Position numbers and translations under genes: made by a program. Below the pieces are notes generated by a model. The model was not told the origin of the DNA, searched no databases, and saw nothing but the letters and a program-made list of their open reading frames with translations. A DNA stretch of 64,000 nucleotides from Lanius collurio (Eukaryota; Chordata; Aves; Passeriformes; Laniidae): the NCBI GenBank assembly GCA_020086605.1, contig JACBWW010000018.1, positions 14,185,647 to 14,249,646 on the forward strand, written 5' to 3'. Positions 63,016-64,000 of the stretch are shown here, piece by piece; positions within the stretch are counted from its first letter, which is position 1; each line of letters starts with the position of its first letter.

Positions 63016-63238
63016 ATGGCCAGCGGAGGGCTGCAGCTCCTGGGCTTCGTCATGGCCTTCCTCGGCTGGATCGGCATCATCATCAGCACCGCCATGCCCC
63101 AGTGGAAGATGGCATCCTACGCGGGGGACAACATTGTCACGGCCCAGGCGCTCTACGAGGGGCTGTGGATGTCGTGCGCCATGCAGAGCACGGGGCAGAT
63201 CCAGTGCAAGGTGTACGACTCGCTGCTCAAGCTGGAGA
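63016..63238 (+). CDS. CLDN1: CLDN1, claudin-1, coding exon 1 (gene continues beyond window)
   Basis: The exon encodes the first 74 residues, starting [20 protein letters not shown] and ending DSLLKLE, then GAGA|GTAAGT. Both the length (223 nt, phase 1) and the sequence match claudin-1 exon 1 of other vertebrates. It covers the short inner N-terminus, span 1 (about residues 8-28) and the first extracellular loop with the full claudin signature: W30, G49-L50-W51, C54 and C64, the two cysteines forming the loop disulfide. [19 protein letters not shown] is the hallmark claudin-1 stretch. Claudin-1 is a sealing tight-junction protein of skin and other epithelia; in mammals its first loop is also used as an entry cofactor by hepatitis C virus. 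The start is fixed by similarity and by the first ATG after the core promoter. Exons 2-4 (second loop, spans 2-4, YV PDZ ligand) are outside. Confidence 0.98.
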
Positions 63239-64000
63239 GTAAGTCGGGGCTGGGAGGTGGTGAGGGTGTTGGGCTGTACGTCCCGTCGGGGCTGTCCCCT
63301 CCGGCCCAGCGCCTCTTGCTTCGGTCGGGGCGGAGGGTGCCAGTCCCGTCGGGCCATTACCCCACGTCGGTGACGGTCGAGTGGAAGCTCAGGCTGAAAT
63401 ACTTAGACTGGGTTTGGCAGTCCTGTTGCACGTCCAGTGTCCTGTCTCCGTCGTCATCCGTGTCGTCCCCTCGCCCCTCCGAGTGCCTGTCGCAATGGGG
63501 GTGCCACTCCTCTTGGGTGTCACAGTCTCTGTCCCGTTGGATTTACTCAGCCTGTCCCTTCGGGATTGAAGGTGCAGGGCTCGGGGTCCCCCATCTCTTA
63601 TATAATTCCTAATCCTGCCGGGGGTCGGATGCGTGTCTCTTGGGGTTCCCCGCTGGCTCTCCCCGCCGGAGCGGAAGGTCACTCCCCGGTGACGGTCCTT
63701 TGGGGCACCGTCGGCAGTGCCGCCTCCCCGGGAGGGGAGCGGGGGGCAGTATCCGAGCAGGACCTGGAGCTGCCCCGCATCCCACTGCGCGTTCTCCCCC
63801 CTACAAATGTCCCGGGGGGAGGAAAGGTCAGATTCTCTACGTGTGTTCCGGAAAGCGCCGTGTTTGCGAACAAGAGCTTTTGGTTGTGGAGGTCCCGCCA
63901 GGGACTAGGTTGGGCACGACTCAGCAGGAGCAGAGCTCAGCAGCGTGGCCGCAGTGGACTTTTGGAGCACGGGTCCTGTTTGACTTTGACTGTTTTGGTC
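63239..64000 (+). other. CLDN1: Start of CLDN1 intron 1
   Basis: The strong donor AGA|GTAAGTC opens the intron, which runs past the window end. The first part is CpG-rich with repeated GTCGG/CGTCGGG motifs. I see no alternative exon. Confidence 0.9.

Larger units (their letters stand above)
62640..63900 (+). promoter_or_regulatory. CLDN1: CpG island of CLDN1
   Basis: A dense CpG island covers the promoter, first exon and start of intron 1. It explains the long overlapping open frames on both strands here (330 and 328 codons), which are not genes. Confidence 0.9.

Noticed and set aside
62365..63373. Open frames of 330 (minus) and 328 (plus) codons at the CLDN1 promoter
   Set aside because: They are CpG-island artefacts. 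Both run across the CLDN1 exon in the wrong frame.
1..64000. CRISPR arrays, bacterial operons, tRNA or rRNA genes
   Set aside because: None seen; the intron-exon structure and repeats are those of a vertebrate chromosome.

Overview
This is a vertebrate nuclear window, most likely from a bird. Coding sequence is sparse and split by canonical GT/AG introns. The three recognisable genes are TMEM207, CLDN16 and CLDN1. A clear CR1 LINE tail and a solo ERVK-type LTR support birds; the species cannot be fixed from the sequence alone. The gene order matches the conserved vertebrate block CLDN1 - CLDN16 - TMEM207 - IL1RAP, read here in reverse: IL1RAP promoter (- strand, inferred), TMEM207 (+), CLDN16 (-), CLDN1 (+).

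Layout: (1) 1-6.6 kb is AT-rich non-coding DNA, inferred to be the first intron of IL1RAP. (2) 6.65-7.64 kb is a strong CpG island with a good minus-strand splice donor at 7187/7186, inferred to be the IL1RAP promoter and non-coding first exon. (3) 7.7-33.9 kb is intergenic. It holds a CR1 3' end (16.33-16.57 kb), a solo LTR with a 6-bp target duplication (29,174-30,018) and simple repeats. (4) 33,890-35,699 is TMEM207 in four coding exons, 135 aa, with a poly(A) signal at 35,862. (5) 43,906-49,103 holds the first three coding exons of CLDN16 on the minus strand, 127 codons. The exons for the second half of the protein could not be found. The only ambiguous base in the window, an N at 43,696, lies just downstream of exon 3. 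(6) 49.1-62.6 kb separates the divergent claudin genes and contains a TATA-bearing promoter-like site at 54,227. (7) 62.64-63.9 kb is a CpG island with the CLDN1 promoter and first coding exon; the rest of that gene lies beyond the window.

How the genes fit together: CLDN1 is a barrier-forming tight-junction claudin. CLDN16 is the claudin tied to paracellular magnesium and calcium handling in the kidney. TMEM207 is a small single-pass membrane protein with a C-terminal PPxY motif. IL1RAP, if correctly placed, is the shared co-receptor of the IL-1 family. No bacterial, phage or CRISPR content is present. I found no clearly new system. The points most worth checking are the missing CLDN16 3' exons beside the N, the LTR with a duplicated U3 segment, and the orphan TATA promoter between the claudins.
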